Positions 43,435 to 53,301 of a DNA stretch of 64,000 nt are shown piece after piece (the stretch's first letter is position 1; every line of letters starts with the position of its first letter). Source of the stretch: Polaromonas sp. 39-63-25 (GTDB lineage: Bacteria > Pseudomonadota > Gammaproteobacteria > Burkholderiales > Burkholderiaceae_C). Made by a program: the position numbers and the translations under genes. The notes under the pieces were generated by a model that had not been told where the DNA came from, ran no database searches, and saw nothing but the letters and a program-made list of their open reading frames with translations. The DNA lies in assembly GCF_002278925.1 (NCBI RefSeq), contig NZ_NCJH01000005.1:1-64000 (forward strand), in the 5' to 3' direction.

Positions 43435-43766
43435 TTGGCCACTCCCGAGCCAGCTGCGTCAGCCGCAACGGTTTTCTTTTCTTTCTTGCGGAACATTTCC
43501 AGCATGCGGCGCGTGACCAGGAAACCACCGAAGACATTGACCGCAGCCAGCGCCACGGCGAGCACGCCCATGGTTTTGCCCAGCGGCGTAACGGTCAGCG
43601 CGGCGGCCAGCATGGCGCCGACGATGACAATCGCCGAAATCGCATTGGTCACCGCCATCAGCGGCGTGTGCAGCGCAGGCGTGACGGTCCAGACCACGTG
43701 GTAACCCACGTAGATGGCCAGCACGAAGATGATGAGGTTGATGATGGTGGGTGACACGGCATCCAT
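43431..43766 (-). CDS. pntA2: NAD(P) transhydrogenase subunit alpha, part 2 (membrane part)
   Basis: A 111-residue membrane protein with about three helices, equal to the C-terminal membrane part of E. coli Pnt[39 protein letters not shown] is the family core, and the tail is Lys-rich then Ala-rich. A split alpha subunit (three-gene pnt) is common in beta- and alphaproteobacteria. It lies between pntA1 (68 bases upstream) and pntB (overlap). Confidence 0.94.
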   Translation of the reverse strand: MDAVSPTIINLIIFVLAIYVGYHVVWTVTPALHTPLMAVTNAISAIVIVGAMLAAALTVTPLGKTMGVLAVALAAVNVFGGFLVTRRMLEMFRKKEKKTVAADAAGSGVAK

Positions 43767-43834
43767 GGTCTTCTTCTCCTGATGGGGTGGCGCTGCCGCC
43801 GGCCCCTGATAAATGTTTTTTTGAGATCCGCTGC

Positions 43835-44950
43835 TTACTTGCGCTTGACTTCGCCGCCCTGCGTCATCAGGCAGGCCGCCACGATGTCGTCGTCGAGGTC
43901 GATGTTGAGCGTGCCTTCCTTGCTGATGACCAGCTTGAGGAAGTCCAGCAAGTTGCGGGCGTAGAGCGCGCTGGCGTCGGCGGCGACCAGCGCCGGCACA
44001 TTGGTCTCGCCGATCAGCGTGACGCCGTGTTTGACCACGGTTTTGCCGGCTTCGGTCAGCGGGCAGTTGCCGCCTTGCGGCGCAGCCAGGTCGACGATGA
44101 CGCTGCCGGGTTTCATGGCCTTGACCATGTCCTCGGTCACCAGCACCGGTGCGGCGCGGCCCGGAATCAGCGCGGTGGTGATCACGACATCGGCCTGGGC
44201 CACGCGTTTGGCAACCTCGGCTTTTTGCCGCTCCAGCCAGCTGGGCGGCATCGGTTTGGCATAACCGCCGACGCCAACGGCGGCTTCGCGCTCTTCGTCG
44301 GTTTCATACGGCACATCGATGAACTTGCCGCCCAGCGACTCGACCTGCTCCTTGACGCTGGGTCGCACATCGCTGGCCTCGATCACCGCGCCCAGGCGCT
44401 TGGCCGTGGCAATCGCCTGCAGGCCGGCCACGCCAACGCCCAGAATCACCACACGCGCCGCCTTGACGGTGCCGGCGGCGGTCATCAGCATCGGGAAAAA
44501 GCGCTGGTACTTGTCGGCCGCCATCATCACGGCCTTGTAGCCGGCGATGTTGGCCTGCGACGAGAGCACGTCCATGCTTTGCGCGCGGCTGGTGCGCGGC
44601 GCGGCTTCCAGGGCAAACGCCGTCAGCTGGGCGCCCGCCAGGCGCTGCAGGCCGGCGGCGTCAAACGGGTTGAGCATGCCGACCAGCACCGTGCCGGCCT
44701 TGGCCAGGCCGATTTCGCTGTCCAGCGGGCAACGCACCTTGAGCACGATGTCGGACGCATAGGCGCCGGCAGCGTCGGTGATTTCGGCACCGACCGCCAC
44801 ATAGGCTTCGTCCGGCACACTGGCAGCCACCCCCGCACCCGACTGGATGCACACGGTGTGGCCCTGGGCCTTGAGTTTTTTGGCCGTCTCGGGCGTGACG
44901 GCAACGCGTGTTTCCCCCGCCGTGATTTCGGCCGGTACCCCGATTCGCAT
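43835..44950 (-). CDS. pntA1: NAD(P) transhydrogenase subunit alpha, part 1 (NAD-binding)
   Basis: A 371-residue soluble NAD(H)-binding domain (domain I), related to alanine dehydrogenase. [21 protein letters not shown] opens the protein, the Rossmann glycine motif is [21 protein letters not shown], and [12 protein letters not shown] and the mobile-loop region [12 protein letters not shown] follow. It is the first gene of the pnt operon; GAGGAGA lies upstream of the ATG, preceded by a GTAGTTCTAC palindrome. Confidence 0.94.
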   Translation of the reverse strand: MRIGVPAEITAGETRVAVTPETAKKLKAQGHTVCIQSGAGVAASVPDEAYVAVGAEITDAAGAYASDIVLKVRCPLDSEIGLAKAGTVLVGMLNPFDAAGLQRLAGAQLTAFALEAAPRTSRAQSMDVLSSQANIAGYKAVMMAADKYQRFFPMLMTAAGTVKAARVVILGVGVAGLQAIATAKRLGAVIEASDVRPSVKEQVESLGGKFIDVPYETDEEREAAVGVGGYAKPMPPSWLERQKAEVAKRVAQADVVITTALIPGRAAPVLVTEDMVKAMKPGSVIVDLAAPQGGNCPLTEAGKTVVKHGVTLIGETNVPALVAADASALYARNLLDFLKLVISKEGTLNIDLDDDIVAACLMTQGGEVKRK

Positions 44951-44966
44951 GGGTGTCTCCTCGTTG

Positions 44967-44982
44967 CGTAAGTAGTTCTACG
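44967..44982. promoter_or_regulatory. Palindromic site in the pnt promoter region
   Basis: CGTAAGTAGTTCTACG contains GTAG-TT-CTAC (44972-44981) and flanking CGTA/TACG. It lies 17-32 bases upstream of the pntA1 start in the divergent pnt/Nudix spacer. It resembles a dimeric regulator site, but no regulator is identified. Confidence 0.3.
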
Positions 44983-45098
44983 TGAAATTGTCAGCTGTCA
45001 GCTAGCTTACATGAGTTTCCCCGGCTTTTTTTTGGGTGCACCCCTCTGGAAGTCCCGCAGGCTACGGTTCGGACAGCTTGCCCACGGATAATGCTGCG

Positions 45099-45596
45099 AT
45101 GAATACACGATGGAAACCCAGTGTCACGGTCGCGGCCGTCATCGAGCGCGAGGGCAGGTTCCTGCTGGTGGAGGAACACACGCAGGATGGCCTGCGCTTG
45201 AACAACCCGGCCGGCCACCTGGACCCGGGCGAAAACCCGATCCAGGGTTGCGCCCGGGAGACGCTCGAGGAAACCGCGTTTCACTTCACGCCGCAGTCGC
45301 TGGTGGGCATCTATATGTCGCGCTTCGAAAGACCGGTGCCCGGCCAGGACACCCCGCTGGACATCACCTACCTGCGTTTTGCCTTTTGCGGCACGCTGGG
45401 CGAGGAAATGGCCGGGCAGGCGCTGGACGAAGGCATTGTGCGCACCCTGTGGCTGACGCCCGATGAGATCAGGGCGTGCGCTCACTTGCACCGCAGCCCC
45501 TTGTTGCTGACCTGCATGGAAGACTACCTGGCGGGCAAGCGTTACCCGGTGGATCTGTTGACCACCGACCCCAGCGTCTACGACGCCAGACCCTGA
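45099..45596 (+). CDS. Nudix hydrolase
   Basis: A 165-residue pyrophosphohydrolase. The Nudix box is GHLDPGENPIQGCARETLEET (about residues 39-59), with the essential RETLEE core. The N-terminal VTVAAVIEREGRFLLVEE and the ALDEGIVRTLWLTPDEI tail resemble the group often placed before mnmA in betaproteobacteria (phosphohydrolases of thiamine pyrophosphates or nucleoside diphosphate derivatives; substrate uncertain). It ends 38 bases before mnmA on the same strand, suggesting one transcript. Start chosen at ATG 45099 on homology. Confidence 0.87.
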   Translation: MNTRWKPSVTVAAVIEREGRFLLVEEHTQDGLRLNNPAGHLDPGENPIQGCARETLEETAFHFTPQSLVGIYMSRFERPVPGQDTPLDITYLRFAFCGTLGEEMAGQALDEGIVRTLWLTPDEIRACAHLHRSPLLLTCMEDYLAGKRYPVDLLTTDPSVYDARP

Positions 45597-45634
45597 ACCT
45601 CTCGCGAAATCGCCTCACCACCTAAAATGCTGCA

Positions 45635-46786
45635 ATGCACAAGCAACGTATCGTTGTCGGTTTGAGCGGCGGCGTGGACTCCGCGGTGACCGCGTACCTG
45701 CTGAAACAGCAGGGCCATGAAGTCATCGGCATCTTCATGAAGAACTGGGAAGACGATGACGACAGCGAGTTCTGCTCGTCCAACATCGACTTTGTCGACG
45801 CCGCGGCAGTGGCTGACGTGATCGGCATAGCCATCGAACATGTCAACTTTGCCGCCGACTACAAGGACCGGGTGTTTGCCGAGTTCCTGCGCGAGTACCA
45901 GGCCGGACGCACGCCCAACCCCGACATCCTGTGCAACGCCGAGATCAAGTTCAAGGCCTTTCTCGACCATGCGATGCGGCTGGGCGCCGAAAAAATCGCC
46001 ACCGGGCACTATGCGCGCGTACGGAAAAACGAGACCACCGGCCTGCACGAACTGCTCAAGGGCCTGGACCCGGCCAAGGACCAGAGCTATTTCCTGCACC
46101 GCCTGAACCAGGCACAGCTGTCCAGAACCTTGTTCCCGGTCGGTGAACTGAAGAAGACCGAAGTGCGCCGCATCGCCGACGAAATCGGCCTGCCGAACGC
46201 GAAGAAGAAGGACTCGACCGGCATTTGTTTCATCGGCGAGCGGCCGTTCCGCGAGTTTTTGAACCGCTACATCGCCAAGGCGCCGGGACCGATCAAGAAC
46301 GACCAGGGCCGGGTGCTGGGCGAACATGTGGGCCTGAGCTTTTACACCCTGGGCCAGCGCCAGGGCCTGGGCATAGGCGGCGTGAAGGCGCGTGGCGCCG
46401 AACTCAAGGCGGTGCAGGCGCTGGGCCAGCGCGGCGTCGGCGAGCACGAGCCCTGGTTTGTGGCGCGAAAGGACATGGACAGCAATACCCTGTGGGTGGT
46501 GCAGGGCCACGACCATCCCTGGCTGCTCTCAACGGAAGTGCAGGTGCAGGACTGCAGCTGGGTCGCCGGCGCGCCGCCGGCTGCCGGCACCATGGCGGCC
46601 AAAACGCGCTACCGGCAGGCCGACGCAGCCTGCGAGCTGGTGGCGCCGTCGTTGACCCATGCCGCGCTGCGTTTTGACGAACCCCAGTGGGCCGTCACCC
46701 CAGGCCAGTCGGCCGTGCTCTACCAGGGCGAGGTCTGCCTGGGCGGCGGCGTGATTGCAGCGAGCAACACACCGGCGCTGCCCTGA
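45635..46786 (+). CDS. mnmA: tRNA-specific 2-thiouridylase
   Basis: A 383-residue enzyme that thiolates uridine 34 of Lys, Glu and Gln tRNAs. The ATP pyrophosphatase loop [10 protein letters not shown] is at residues 9-18. The catalytic Cys100 ([12 protein letters not shown]) and the partner Cys198 ([10 protein letters not shown]) are present. The C-terminal barrel ends with [17 protein letters not shown]. It follows the Nudix gene. Confidence 0.96.
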   Translation: MHKQRIVVGLSGGVDSAVTAYLLKQQGHEVIGIFMKNWEDDDDSEFCSSNIDFVDAAAVADVIGIAIEHVNFAADYKDRVFAEFLREYQAGRTPNPDILCNAEIKFKAFLDHAMRLGAEKIATGHYARVRKNETTGLHELLKGLDPAKDQSYFLHRLNQAQLSRTLFPVGELKKTEVRRIADEIGLPNAKKKDSTGICFIGERPFREFLNRYIAKAPGPIKNDQGRVLGEHVGLSFYTLGQRQGLGIGGVKARGAELKAVQALGQRGVGEHEPWFVARKDMDSNTLWVVQGHDHPWLLSTEVQVQDCSWVAGAPPAAGTMAAKTRYRQADAACELVAPSLTHAALRFDEPQWAVTPGQSAVLYQGEVCLGGGVIAASNTPALP

Positions 46787-46814
46787 GCCCGTCGTCCGGT
46801 TTTTTCAATCAAAT

Positions 46815-46865
46815 CAGGGCCTGGCCCTTGATGAATAAGCGCCAGCAGCTACTGATTTAATAGCA
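46815..46865 (+). repeat. Dispersed AGCTAT repeat, copy 8
   Basis: It reads CAGGGCCTGGCCCTTGATG, AAGCGCC, then AGCAGCTACTGATTTAATAGCA. It lies between the mnmA stop and the convergent histidine kinase gene. Confidence 0.7.
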
Positions 46866-46882
46866 CTCACACGGTTAACCGG

Positions 46883-48709
46883 TCAAGGAATCCGTATTTC
46901 AACGACCGTGCGCCCCGGCCGGCTTTCGATGGCGATGGCCACGCCAATCGCGCTCGCCCGCTCACGCATGGCCAGCAGACCCTTGCGCGGCGCGGCGGCG
47001 GCGTCGAAACCGCGCCCGTTGTCAACGACACGCAGGCACACACCGGCGCCGGCCATTTCAGCCTCGATCGCCAGCGTCGTCGCCTGTGAATGCTGCAGCA
47101 CATTGGACAGCGCCTCGAACACCATGAACTGCAGCTGGCGCATGGCATTGGCGTCCACCTGGGCCACCGGCTCGAGGGCGCCCACCACCCACTGCAGTTC
47201 GATGTCCGACGCCGCAAACCGCGGCTCCAGCCGGTAACGCAGGTTGGCCAGCAGCGAGCTGATGTCGCCCGGCAGCAAATGCATGGCGTCGATGGACAGC
47301 TTGAGCTGGTCCAGCGTGTAACGCAGCGTCTGCAACACGTCGTCGGTACTGGCCTTGCCCGACTGCAGCTGCCGGATCGCGGCGCTCAGGTGCGCACCCA
47401 CGCCGTCGTGCATGTCGCGCAGGATGCGCGTGCGCTCGCTGACCCGCTCCTGCTCGCGCGCGAGTTGTTCGACCTGGCGGTAGGTCTGGCCCAGCTCGCG
47501 CTCTTTCTGCGAGATGCGGGAAGACAGGTTGGTCATCAGGTCGCGCGCCTGCGCGCTGACCTCGCGAAAACGCGTGATCACGATGTAGGCCAGCGCCAGC
47601 CCGAACAGCATCGAGGAGTAACGCAGCAGGGTGTTGTCGGCGTAGGTCGGGCTGATGCGAAAAACGAACCAGTCGCGCAGACCCACCAGCACATTGACAA
47701 AAAGCGCCGCAGCCACCACCCGGTGCGCCGGCGTGGCATTGCGGAGCGCACGCCAGCAGAAAAAGCCGATGAAGCAGGTGAACGTCAGTGCGTAGGCGCC
47801 GTACCAGGCCGTCAGTACCTGCGGCGATGCAAACACCAGTGCCCATGCGATCAGCGGCAGGCCACTGGCAAAAAGTGTCCAGGTCATGCGGTTGAACCAG
47901 ATCGCCGGCCGGAGTTCGGACCAGCCCGCCACCCGCACGGAAAAACTTCCCATGCAGGTCAGCCAGCCTCCCGTCATCATGACCGTCACCATGCCCCAGG
48001 CCGGCCAGGGCAGCGGCGGATTTTCAATCAGCACATCGCTGACGCGCACCGTCCAGAACAGTTCGGCCAGCCCGCCCAGCAGGTACATCGGGTCGCGCAC
48101 AGCGCGGTAGGCCCGCGTCGGGTCGGTCTGCGTGAACCACAAGGCCAGCGCCACCATGCCGACCATGAAGCTGAGCACCACTACCACCAGCGTCCCCGTT
48201 GCGCGCCAGTTGTAGTCGCTGCTGTAAAGCCGCCTGACCTCCTCGTCCGGCCCCATCACCGGCGCTGCCAGCCCGCCGCGCCGGCCCACGTCAGCGCGGA
48301 CATGAATCAAAAGCCGGTTGGACGGCCGCAGGAGATCCGTCGCGACGGGCACAAAACGGGGCACCTTGGCGTAGTCGCCCCCATTGAACTTTGTCAGGTC
48401 GCCATTTTTTTCCAGCAGATTGCCGTTGAGCCAGATTTCATAGGCATTGCCCAGCCTCGGTATATAGATGGCATAGGATTTGGCGCTGGTGACCGGCGGC
48501 CCGAAGTCAATTTCAAAGGTGGCCGCGCCAGCCAGCCCTGGATGACGCCGGTCCCAGTGGTAGGGCAGCTCGACGCCGGACTGCACCGGTGCCGCACCCT
48601 GCAGGGTGATGAGGGCCCTGGCCTGACGCAGTTCCTGCACCTCGGCCCGGGCGCTGCCCCAGCAAAGCAGGGCGCATACCAGCCCACACCAGAGACTGCG
48701 GGCGCGCAT
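46883..48709 (-). CDS. 7TM-DISM-type sensor histidine kinase (NarX/LuxR-class partner)
   Basis: A 608-residue membrane sensor. A signal peptide (about 1-22) is followed by an extracytoplasmic DISMED2-like beta domain (FEIDFGPP ... GNAYEIWLNGNLL, about 60-100). About seven membrane helices lie between roughly 170 and 380 (the 7TM-DISM layout), then a coiled coil (SQKERELGQTYRQVEQLAREQERVSE). The HisKA_3 helix has its phospho-acceptor at about His434 (LRDMHDGVGAHLSA). The HATPase domain shows EALSNVLQHSQA, DNGRGFD and GLLAMRERA. It follows the response regulator by 19 bases. The signal is unknown; DISM domains often bind carbohydrates or similar ligands. Confidence 0.9.
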   Translation of the reverse strand: MRARSLWCGLVCALLCWGSARAEVQELRQARALITLQGAAPVQSGVELPYHWDRRHPGLAGAATFEIDFGPPVTSAKSYAIYIPRLGNAYEIWLNGNLLEKNGDLTKFNGGDYAKVPRFVPVATDLLRPSNRLLIHVRADVGRRGGLAAPVMGPDEEVRRLYSSDYNWRATGTLVVVVLSFMVGMVALALWFTQTDPTRAYRAVRDPMYLLGGLAELFWTVRVSDVLIENPPLPWPAWGMVTVMMTGGWLTCMGSFSVRVAGWSELRPAIWFNRMTWTLFASGLPLIAWALVFASPQVLTAWYGAYALTFTCFIGFFCWRALRNATPAHRVVAAALFVNVLVGLRDWFVFRISPTYADNTLLRYSSMLFGLALAYIVITRFREVSAQARDLMTNLSSRISQKERELGQTYRQVEQLAREQERVSERTRILRDMHDGVGAHLSAAIRQLQSGKASTDDVLQTLRYTLDQLKLSIDAMHLLPGDISSLLANLRYRLEPRFAASDIELQWVVGALEPVAQVDANAMRQLQFMVFEALSNVLQHSQATTLAIEAEMAGAGVCLRVVDNGRGFDAAAAPRKGLLAMRERASAIGVAIAIESRPGRTVVEIRIP

Positions 48710-48728
48710 GTCTTCAGGCCACCACGGC

Positions 48729-49466
48729 TCAGCGCGCGTCGGCCGCCGACGGCGGCTGCAGCAGGCCCAGCCGGGTCGCCTCGTACACCGCCTCGCTTTT
48801 GGAGTGCACCGCGAGTTTGGTGTAGAGGTTCTTGATGTGGGACTGGACGGTGTGCACGCTCACACTCTTGAGTTTTGAAATTTCCGCATAGGAAAAGCCG
48901 CGCGCAATCAGCTCCAGGACTTCCTGCTCCCGCACGGATAACAGCGCTCGGCCCATACCAACGGCAGGCGTCTCGTCCGGGCCGCGCACCACCGCCCCGG
49001 CCGCAGCAGCGGGGGGGGCCTGGTCGACCAGGTGCAGCGCGCGGTACTTGGCCAGCACCCGGCGCGCGATCATCGGCGAGATCGGCGAGGCGCCATCCTT
49101 CATCTCCAGAATCGTGTGTGCAATGTTGTCCGGCGTGAAATCCTTCTGGATGTACCCGAGCGCCCCGGCTTCGACGCTGGACAACACGCTGTCTTCGTCG
49201 CCGAACATCGAAATCACCAGCGCCTCGCACGAGGGCCGCAAGCGCCCGGCCAGCCGGATCAGGTCCAGCCCGTTGCCATCGGGCAGCGCCAGGTCCGTCA
49301 GCAGGATATCGATGACCTGGCCCTTGTCCTCGATCAGCGCCCGGGCTTCCTCGAAGGTGCCCACGCCGGCGACCAGATGCAGCTGCTCACAGCTAGAGAC
49401 GCTGTCCGCGAAGAAGTCCCGCGTGGGAACATCGTCTTCAACAATCAGTACGCGCCATTCGGGCAT
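48729..49466 (-). CDS. NarL/FixJ family response regulator
   Basis: A 245-residue regulator with receiver acidic residues D11/D12, phospho-acceptor D58 (LLTDLALPDGNG), the conserved Thr/Ser position in ALVISMFGD and the Lys in ALGYIQKDF. After an Ala/Pro-rich linker the LuxR-type HTH reads LSVREQEVLELIARGFSYAEISKLKSVSVHTVQSHI. The start at ATG 49466 opens the receiver; the longer GTG frame to 49514 is disfavoured. It is the partner of the kinase downstream. The closest possible target is the MipA-like outer-membrane gene upstream, on the same strand. Confidence 0.9.
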   Translation of the reverse strand: MPEWRVLIVEDDVPTRDFFADSVSSCEQLHLVAGVGTFEEARALIEDKGQVIDILLTDLALPDGNGLDLIRLAGRLRPSCEALVISMFGDEDSVLSSVEAGALGYIQKDFTPDNIAHTILEMKDGASPISPMIARRVLAKYRALHLVDQAPPAAAAGAVVRGPDETPAVGMGRALLSVREQEVLELIARGFSYAEISKLKSVSVHTVQSHIKNLYTKLAVHSKSEAVYEATRLGLLQPPSAADAR

Positions 49467-49669
49467 GGGTGAAATCTTTGGAAGGGGCTGCACAGCAGCC
49501 GATGATAAAGGCACGCCTCAGGAACAGCAGGCGTGAAAAACCGCTTGAGGCATGCGCGTCAGCCTCCACTGTTAACGCTGTACCTGCCGGATGCAATCCC
49601 CCGTTTATGGGGCTGGCCGCGCGCGATCGCCTGCCCTTTGCGGCGACTGACAGGCAACCAAGTCTTTCA

Positions 49670-49710
49670 CCCTTTTCAGACGGGCGCCATCAGCTCTTTT
49701 TTTGATAGCA
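49670..49710 (+). repeat. Dispersed AGCTAT repeat, copy 9 (shorter)
   Basis: It reads ACCCTTTTCAGACGGGCGCCATCAGCTC, then TTTTTTTGATAGCA. The left arm is degenerate but the GGGCGCC, CAGCT and GATAGCA core is clear. It lies downstream of the MipA-like gene; the 49467-49720 spacer otherwise shows nothing. Confidence 0.6.
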
Positions 49711-49720
49711 AATCCGTACC

Positions 49721-51145
49721 TTACAGCACGGTTTCGAGGTAGGTATAGATGTAGTTGGAGCCGCCGTCGACGTTGCCCAGCAGGCGCGAGGCGCCAAAGA
49801 TCCCGGAACGGTGTGACACGCCGAAGCCGAGATAGGTGTTCTTCAGCGCGCGTGAACCCACCAGGTCGCCCAGGCTGACGTCGATGCTCGGGTCCAGGTA
49901 GTTGAGCAGCCGCGAGGTCTGGCGCCCGCGCGCCGCCTGGCTGCTGGACTCGCTGTAGGGCACACGTTGCGCGAGCGACACCCCGAGGCCCAGGCCGAGC
50001 CGGGTCTTGACGCGATCGCTCCACGGAAAGCCGTAGTAATAAGCCTTCATGAACGCGTCGAGCTGCAGCCCGTTGGACGCCAGCCCGCGGTCGTCGTGTT
50101 GCAACAGGCCGACGTAACCGACGATGTCCAGCGGCCAGCCGTTGAGCTGCTCAATGAAAGGCTTGCCAATCTGCACGCCGGCGATACGTGTCGAGTTGAC
50201 CTTGGCCGTCGAAGCGCAGGTCAGCGTGATGATCTTGGCCAGGTGGCAGCCGTCTTCCGTGGACTTGCCGTACAGCACCTTGACATGGGTGGGGGAACTT
50301 TCTTCGGCCCAGTGCTGCTTGTGGGTGCCGAAATCGTAGGCGGCGCCGAGGAATACCGCGGTCTGCGCCGACCTTCCGACAATCGGGCTGGCCTTGACCT
50401 TGCCGTCCAGCACGGTCCGGGTGATGCCGCCCAGCAGGCGCCATCCCTCGCTCAGTTCATAGGTCCCGTACAGGCCCAGGGTGGTGTTGATGCCACTGCC
50501 GGGCTCGTAGGCAGGCCGGGTGGCCGTGGCTTCGTCGGGCCGCACGCCGTAGTAATAGTTGTTCAGCCTGGCGTTACGCACCGACACCGTCAGGCTGGGG
50601 CGCAGCGCCAGCCGGCCGGAGCGCCAGTCGTAGCTGTAAGACAAGCGCAGTTCGCTGCCCTTTGAAAAGCGGCTGACATCCTGCAGATACTCGGCCTGCA
50701 GCGTGCCCCAAGGCTGGCGGTAGCGGTAAGACACGCCGGCGTCCAGGCCGGAGCCGCGCTCGGCCATGCCGGCCAGGCTGGGAGGAAGGCGGTCGTCGGC
50801 ATAACCTTCGAAGCGCTGGTCAAGAAAAAGATCGACGCGCTGCGTTTCTTCGTCGAACAGCTTCAGCCCGGCGCGACTGCCATGCAGAAACACGCGTTTG
50901 CCTTCGTAGAGATACAGCGGCAGCAGGTCATAACGCGTGCCGCCGCCCACATAGGGCGACTGCTCGGCCCGCACGGCGAAACCCAGGCCCGCGCTGCCAG
51001 GAGCGCCGAGCAGATCGCTGAGGGGGTCGGTGTTGGCATGGGCCGGCAGTGACACCAACCCGCCGGCGGCCAGCAGGGCTGCACCCAGCAGCGATTGCAG
51101 GCGGATCATTGCCGGGGCATTGTTTTCAAGGTGCTTGGAGCTCAT
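49721..51145 (-). CDS. MipA/OmpV-like outer-membrane protein, unusually long
   Basis: A 474-residue secreted protein with a signal peptide ending near PAHA, then alternating beta strands. VRAEQSPYVGGGTRYDLLPLYLYEGKR and LSYSYDWRSGRLALRPSLTV, with YYYGVRPDEA, are MipA/OmpV hallmarks in about the first 270 residues. The rest (GKSTEDGC ... NTYLGFGVSHRSGIFGASRLLGN) adds a second barrel-like domain ending in an aromatic/hydrophobic residue pattern. Parts of it recall lipid A deacylase/PagL-type proteins, though this is only a resemblance. The start at 51145 has AGGG seven bases upstream; the frame is open to 51220. Ordinary MipA proteins are about 250 residues, so this looks like a two-domain form. 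Confidence 0.7.
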   Translation of the reverse strand: MSSKHLENNAPAMIRLQSLLGAALLAAGGLVSLPAHANTDPLSDLLGAPGSAGLGFAVRAEQSPYVGGGTRYDLLPLYLYEGKRVFLHGSRAGLKLFDEETQRVDLFLDQRFEGYADDRLPPSLAGMAERGSGLDAGVSYRYRQPWGTLQAEYLQDVSRFSKGSELRLSYSYDWRSGRLALRPSLTVSVRNARLNNYYYGVRPDEATATRPAYEPGSGINTTLGLYGTYELSEGWRLLGGITRTVLDGKVKASPIVGRSAQTAVFLGAAYDFGTHKQHWAEESSPTHVKVLYGKSTEDGCHLAKIITLTCASTAKVNSTRIAGVQIGKPFIEQLNGWPLDIVGYVGLLQHDDRGLASNGLQLDAFMKAYYYGFPWSDRVKTRLGLGLGVSLAQRVPYSESSSQAARGRQTSRLLNYLDPSIDVSLGDLVGSRALKNTYLGFGVSHRSGIFGASRLLGNVDGGSNYIYTYLETVL

Positions 51146-51280
51146 GACGGCGCCCTGTGGTTGGCAAAGTTCGATCCTAGCCAACAATGCGCACCCGCGG
51201 CAGCCCACACCTGCAAACAAGGCAAGCGCCTACACAGCGCCAAGGCGCCGGTTGACAAAAAACGTTGTTTAAAAATGCAT

Positions 51281-51313
51281 CTGCCCGGCCTGCGCGAGAA
51301 GCAGGCCGGGCAG
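51281..51313 (-). terminator. Intrinsic terminator downstream of ssb
   Basis: CTGCCCGGCCTGC (51281-51293) pairs perfectly over 13 bp with GCAGGCCGGGCAG (51301-51313) around a 7-base loop. On the minus strand it is followed by ATGCA and five T's. It lies 17 bases past the ssb stop. Confidence 0.75.
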
Positions 51314-51330
51314 AGGATCGGGAGCAGGGT

Positions 51331-51831
51331 TTAGAACGGAATGTCGTCGTCCATGTCGTCAAAGCCGCTTGCGGCCTTGGTCGGCGCAGGCGCTGGCGCA
51401 CGGGGGGCCGGGGCCGGCGCACGCGGCGCGGCCGCCGGACGGGAATACTGGCGTTCGCCGCCATCGCCGTCACCGTCACCGCCGGGCGAACCCATGCCTT
51501 CGCGGCTGCCGAGCATCTGCATCTCGCTGGCAATGATGTCGGTCGCGTATTTCTCGACGCCGTCCTTGTCGGTGTACTTGCGCGTTTTCAGGCGCCCCTC
51601 GATGTAGACCGAGCGGCCTTTCTTGAGGTATTCACCGACGATCTCGGCCTGGCGGCCGAAAAAGCTGATGCGGTGCCATTCGGTCTCCTCGACCATTTCA
51701 CCGGCCTTGTTCTTGTACTTGCTGCTGGTGGCCAGCGCAATGTTGGCGACGGCGTCGCCGCTGGGCAAATAACGCACTTCGGGGTCGCGGCCCAAGTTGC
51801 CGACGAGGATGACTTTGTTGACGGATGCCAT
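51331..51831 (-). CDS. ssb: Single-stranded DNA-binding protein
   Basis: A 166-residue SSB. The OB fold begins [21 protein letters not shown] and includes [12 protein letters not shown] and [17 protein letters not shown] Gly/Asp then Ala/Pro-repeat linker leads to the acidic partner-binding tip DDDIPF. The start at 51831 is the family start. The linker contains a PAPAPRA repeat. It lies 19 bases downstream of an MFS gene on the same strand and divergent from nothing; uvrA is just beyond the MFS gene on the other strand, a common betaproteobacterial layout. Confidence 0.96.
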   Translation of the reverse strand: MASVNKVILVGNLGRDPEVRYLPSGDAVANIALATSSKYKNKAGEMVEETEWHRISFFGRQAEIVGEYLKKGRSVYIEGRLKTRKYTDKDGVEKYATDIIASEMQMLGSREGMGSPGGDGDGDGGERQYSRPAAAPRAPAPAPRAPAPAPTKAASGFDDMDDDIPF

Positions 51832-51850
51832 GGCGTGTTCTCCTAATTTT

Positions 51851-53068
51851 TCACAGTTTAACTGGCTGCGCGGCCAGGCCGGCATCCGGAGCGGCCGCAT
51901 GCCTGCCGGGCGCCCGCATGGGCCACGCCACCAGCAGCCACAGCAGCATCAGCCCGCCGCAAGCCGCAAACAGGGCTTGCGGCCCTGCGGTTTTGGCCAG
52001 CCAGCCGCCCAGGGCACCGCCGGCAAAAAATCCGAGCGACTGCAGCGTGTTGTAGACCCCGAGCGCCGCGCCGCGGGAATGGGCCGGGGCTACCCGTGAC
52101 GCCAGGCTGGGCTGGGAGGCTTCAAGCACATTGAAGCCGCAGAAAAACAGGAACAGCAAGGCGCCCAGCCAGGCCAGGCTGGGGCTGCCCTGCATCGCCG
52201 CGCCCATCAGTCCGAACTGCACCAGCGTGATCAGGCCCACCGCGGCCAGGAACACGGCGCGCAGGTAACCGCGTTTTTCCAGGGGAAACAGCGTCAAGCC
52301 CATCACCAGGAAGGAGGCCAGCACCGCCGGCAGGTAGACCTGCCAGTGGTGGTCCTTGTCCAGCCCGGCTTGCACCAGCAACGCGGGAATGGCCACCCAC
52401 ATGGCCAGCTGCACGGCGTGCAGCACAAACACGCCGACATCGAGCCGCAGCAAGGCCGGGTGTTTCAGCACCTCGGCGAGGCTGCCGCGCGGCCGGTTCA
52501 CATGCTGCGCCGGCTCGGGCGGCACCCACCAGATCACCACCGCGATGCCGGCCAGCGCCAGCAACCCGGTGAAAGCAAACAGCCCGCCCAGGCCGACCTG
52601 TGCGGCCAGCACCGGCGCCAGCACCAGCGACAGCGCAAACATCAGGGCGATGCTGGCGCCCACCAGCGCCATGGCCTTGGTACGCACCTCGTCGCGCGTG
52701 GTGTCGGCCAGCAGCGCGGTGACGGCGGCCGAGATGGCACCGGCGCCCTGCAGCGAACGGCCAATGATCAGCCAGGTCAGGTCAGGCGCCCAGGTGGCGA
52801 CAAAACTGCCCAGCGCAAACACCAGCAGGCCGAACACGATGACCTTTTTGCGGCCCAGCCAGTCCGAGGCCATGCCAAAGGGAATCTGCAAAATGCCCTG
52901 GGTCAGGCCGTAAATGCCCATGGCCAGACCGACACGCGCCGGGTCGTCCCCGCCCGGATAACGCGCCGCCTCCAGTGCAAACACAGGCAGCACCAGGAAA
53001 AGCCCGAGCATGCGCAGCGCAAAAATGGAGGCCAGCGACGCGCTGGCGCGCCGCTCGGTCGCGGTCAT
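51851..53068 (-). CDS. MFS transporter, YajR-like
   Basis: A 405-residue major-facilitator protein with about 12 helices. [21 protein letters not shown] opens helix 1, and the loop motif A reads [20 protein letters not shown] after helix 2. [29 protein letters not shown] is the helix 4 region. Substrate unknown; the gene is commonly found between ssb and uvrA in Burkholderiales. The start at ATG 53068 follows homology; no good ribosome site precedes it. Confidence 0.87.
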   Translation of the reverse strand: MTATERRASASLASIFALRMLGLFLVLPVFALEAARYPGGDDPARVGLAMGIYGLTQGILQIPFGMASDWLGRKKVIVFGLLVFALGSFVATWAPDLTWLIIGRSLQGAGAISAAVTALLADTTRDEVRTKAMALVGASIALMFALSLVLAPVLAAQVGLGGLFAFTGLLALAGIAVVIWWVPPEPAQHVNRPRGSLAEVLKHPALLRLDVGVFVLHAVQLAMWVAIPALLVQAGLDKDHHWQVYLPAVLASFLVMGLTLFPLEKRGYLRAVFLAAVGLITLVQFGLMGAAMQGSPSLAWLGALLFLFFCGFNVLEASQPSLASRVAPAHSRGAALGVYNTLQSLGFFAGGALGGWLAKTAGPQALFAACGGLMLLWLLVAWPMRAPGRHAAAPDAGLAAQPVKL

Positions 53069-53301
53069 GGGGTAGGAAGGCAGGTCGGGGCGGGCTGAAG
53101 ACACAGAGTAGGGCTGGAAATTTGAAAAACAAAAAAAGGGCTGGCAGGGGCACCTGCGGAAGACAGGGCCTATTGTCTTTGAATTGCACCGCGTTTCATT
53201 TGCCCTTGCGCAAGCACGAACTGCGCCCGCACCGGGCGACAGGAGCCCGCCCCATGGCCCCGGAACCCCGAAAAACACACATCGGTCTATGATGGAGGGT
53301 T

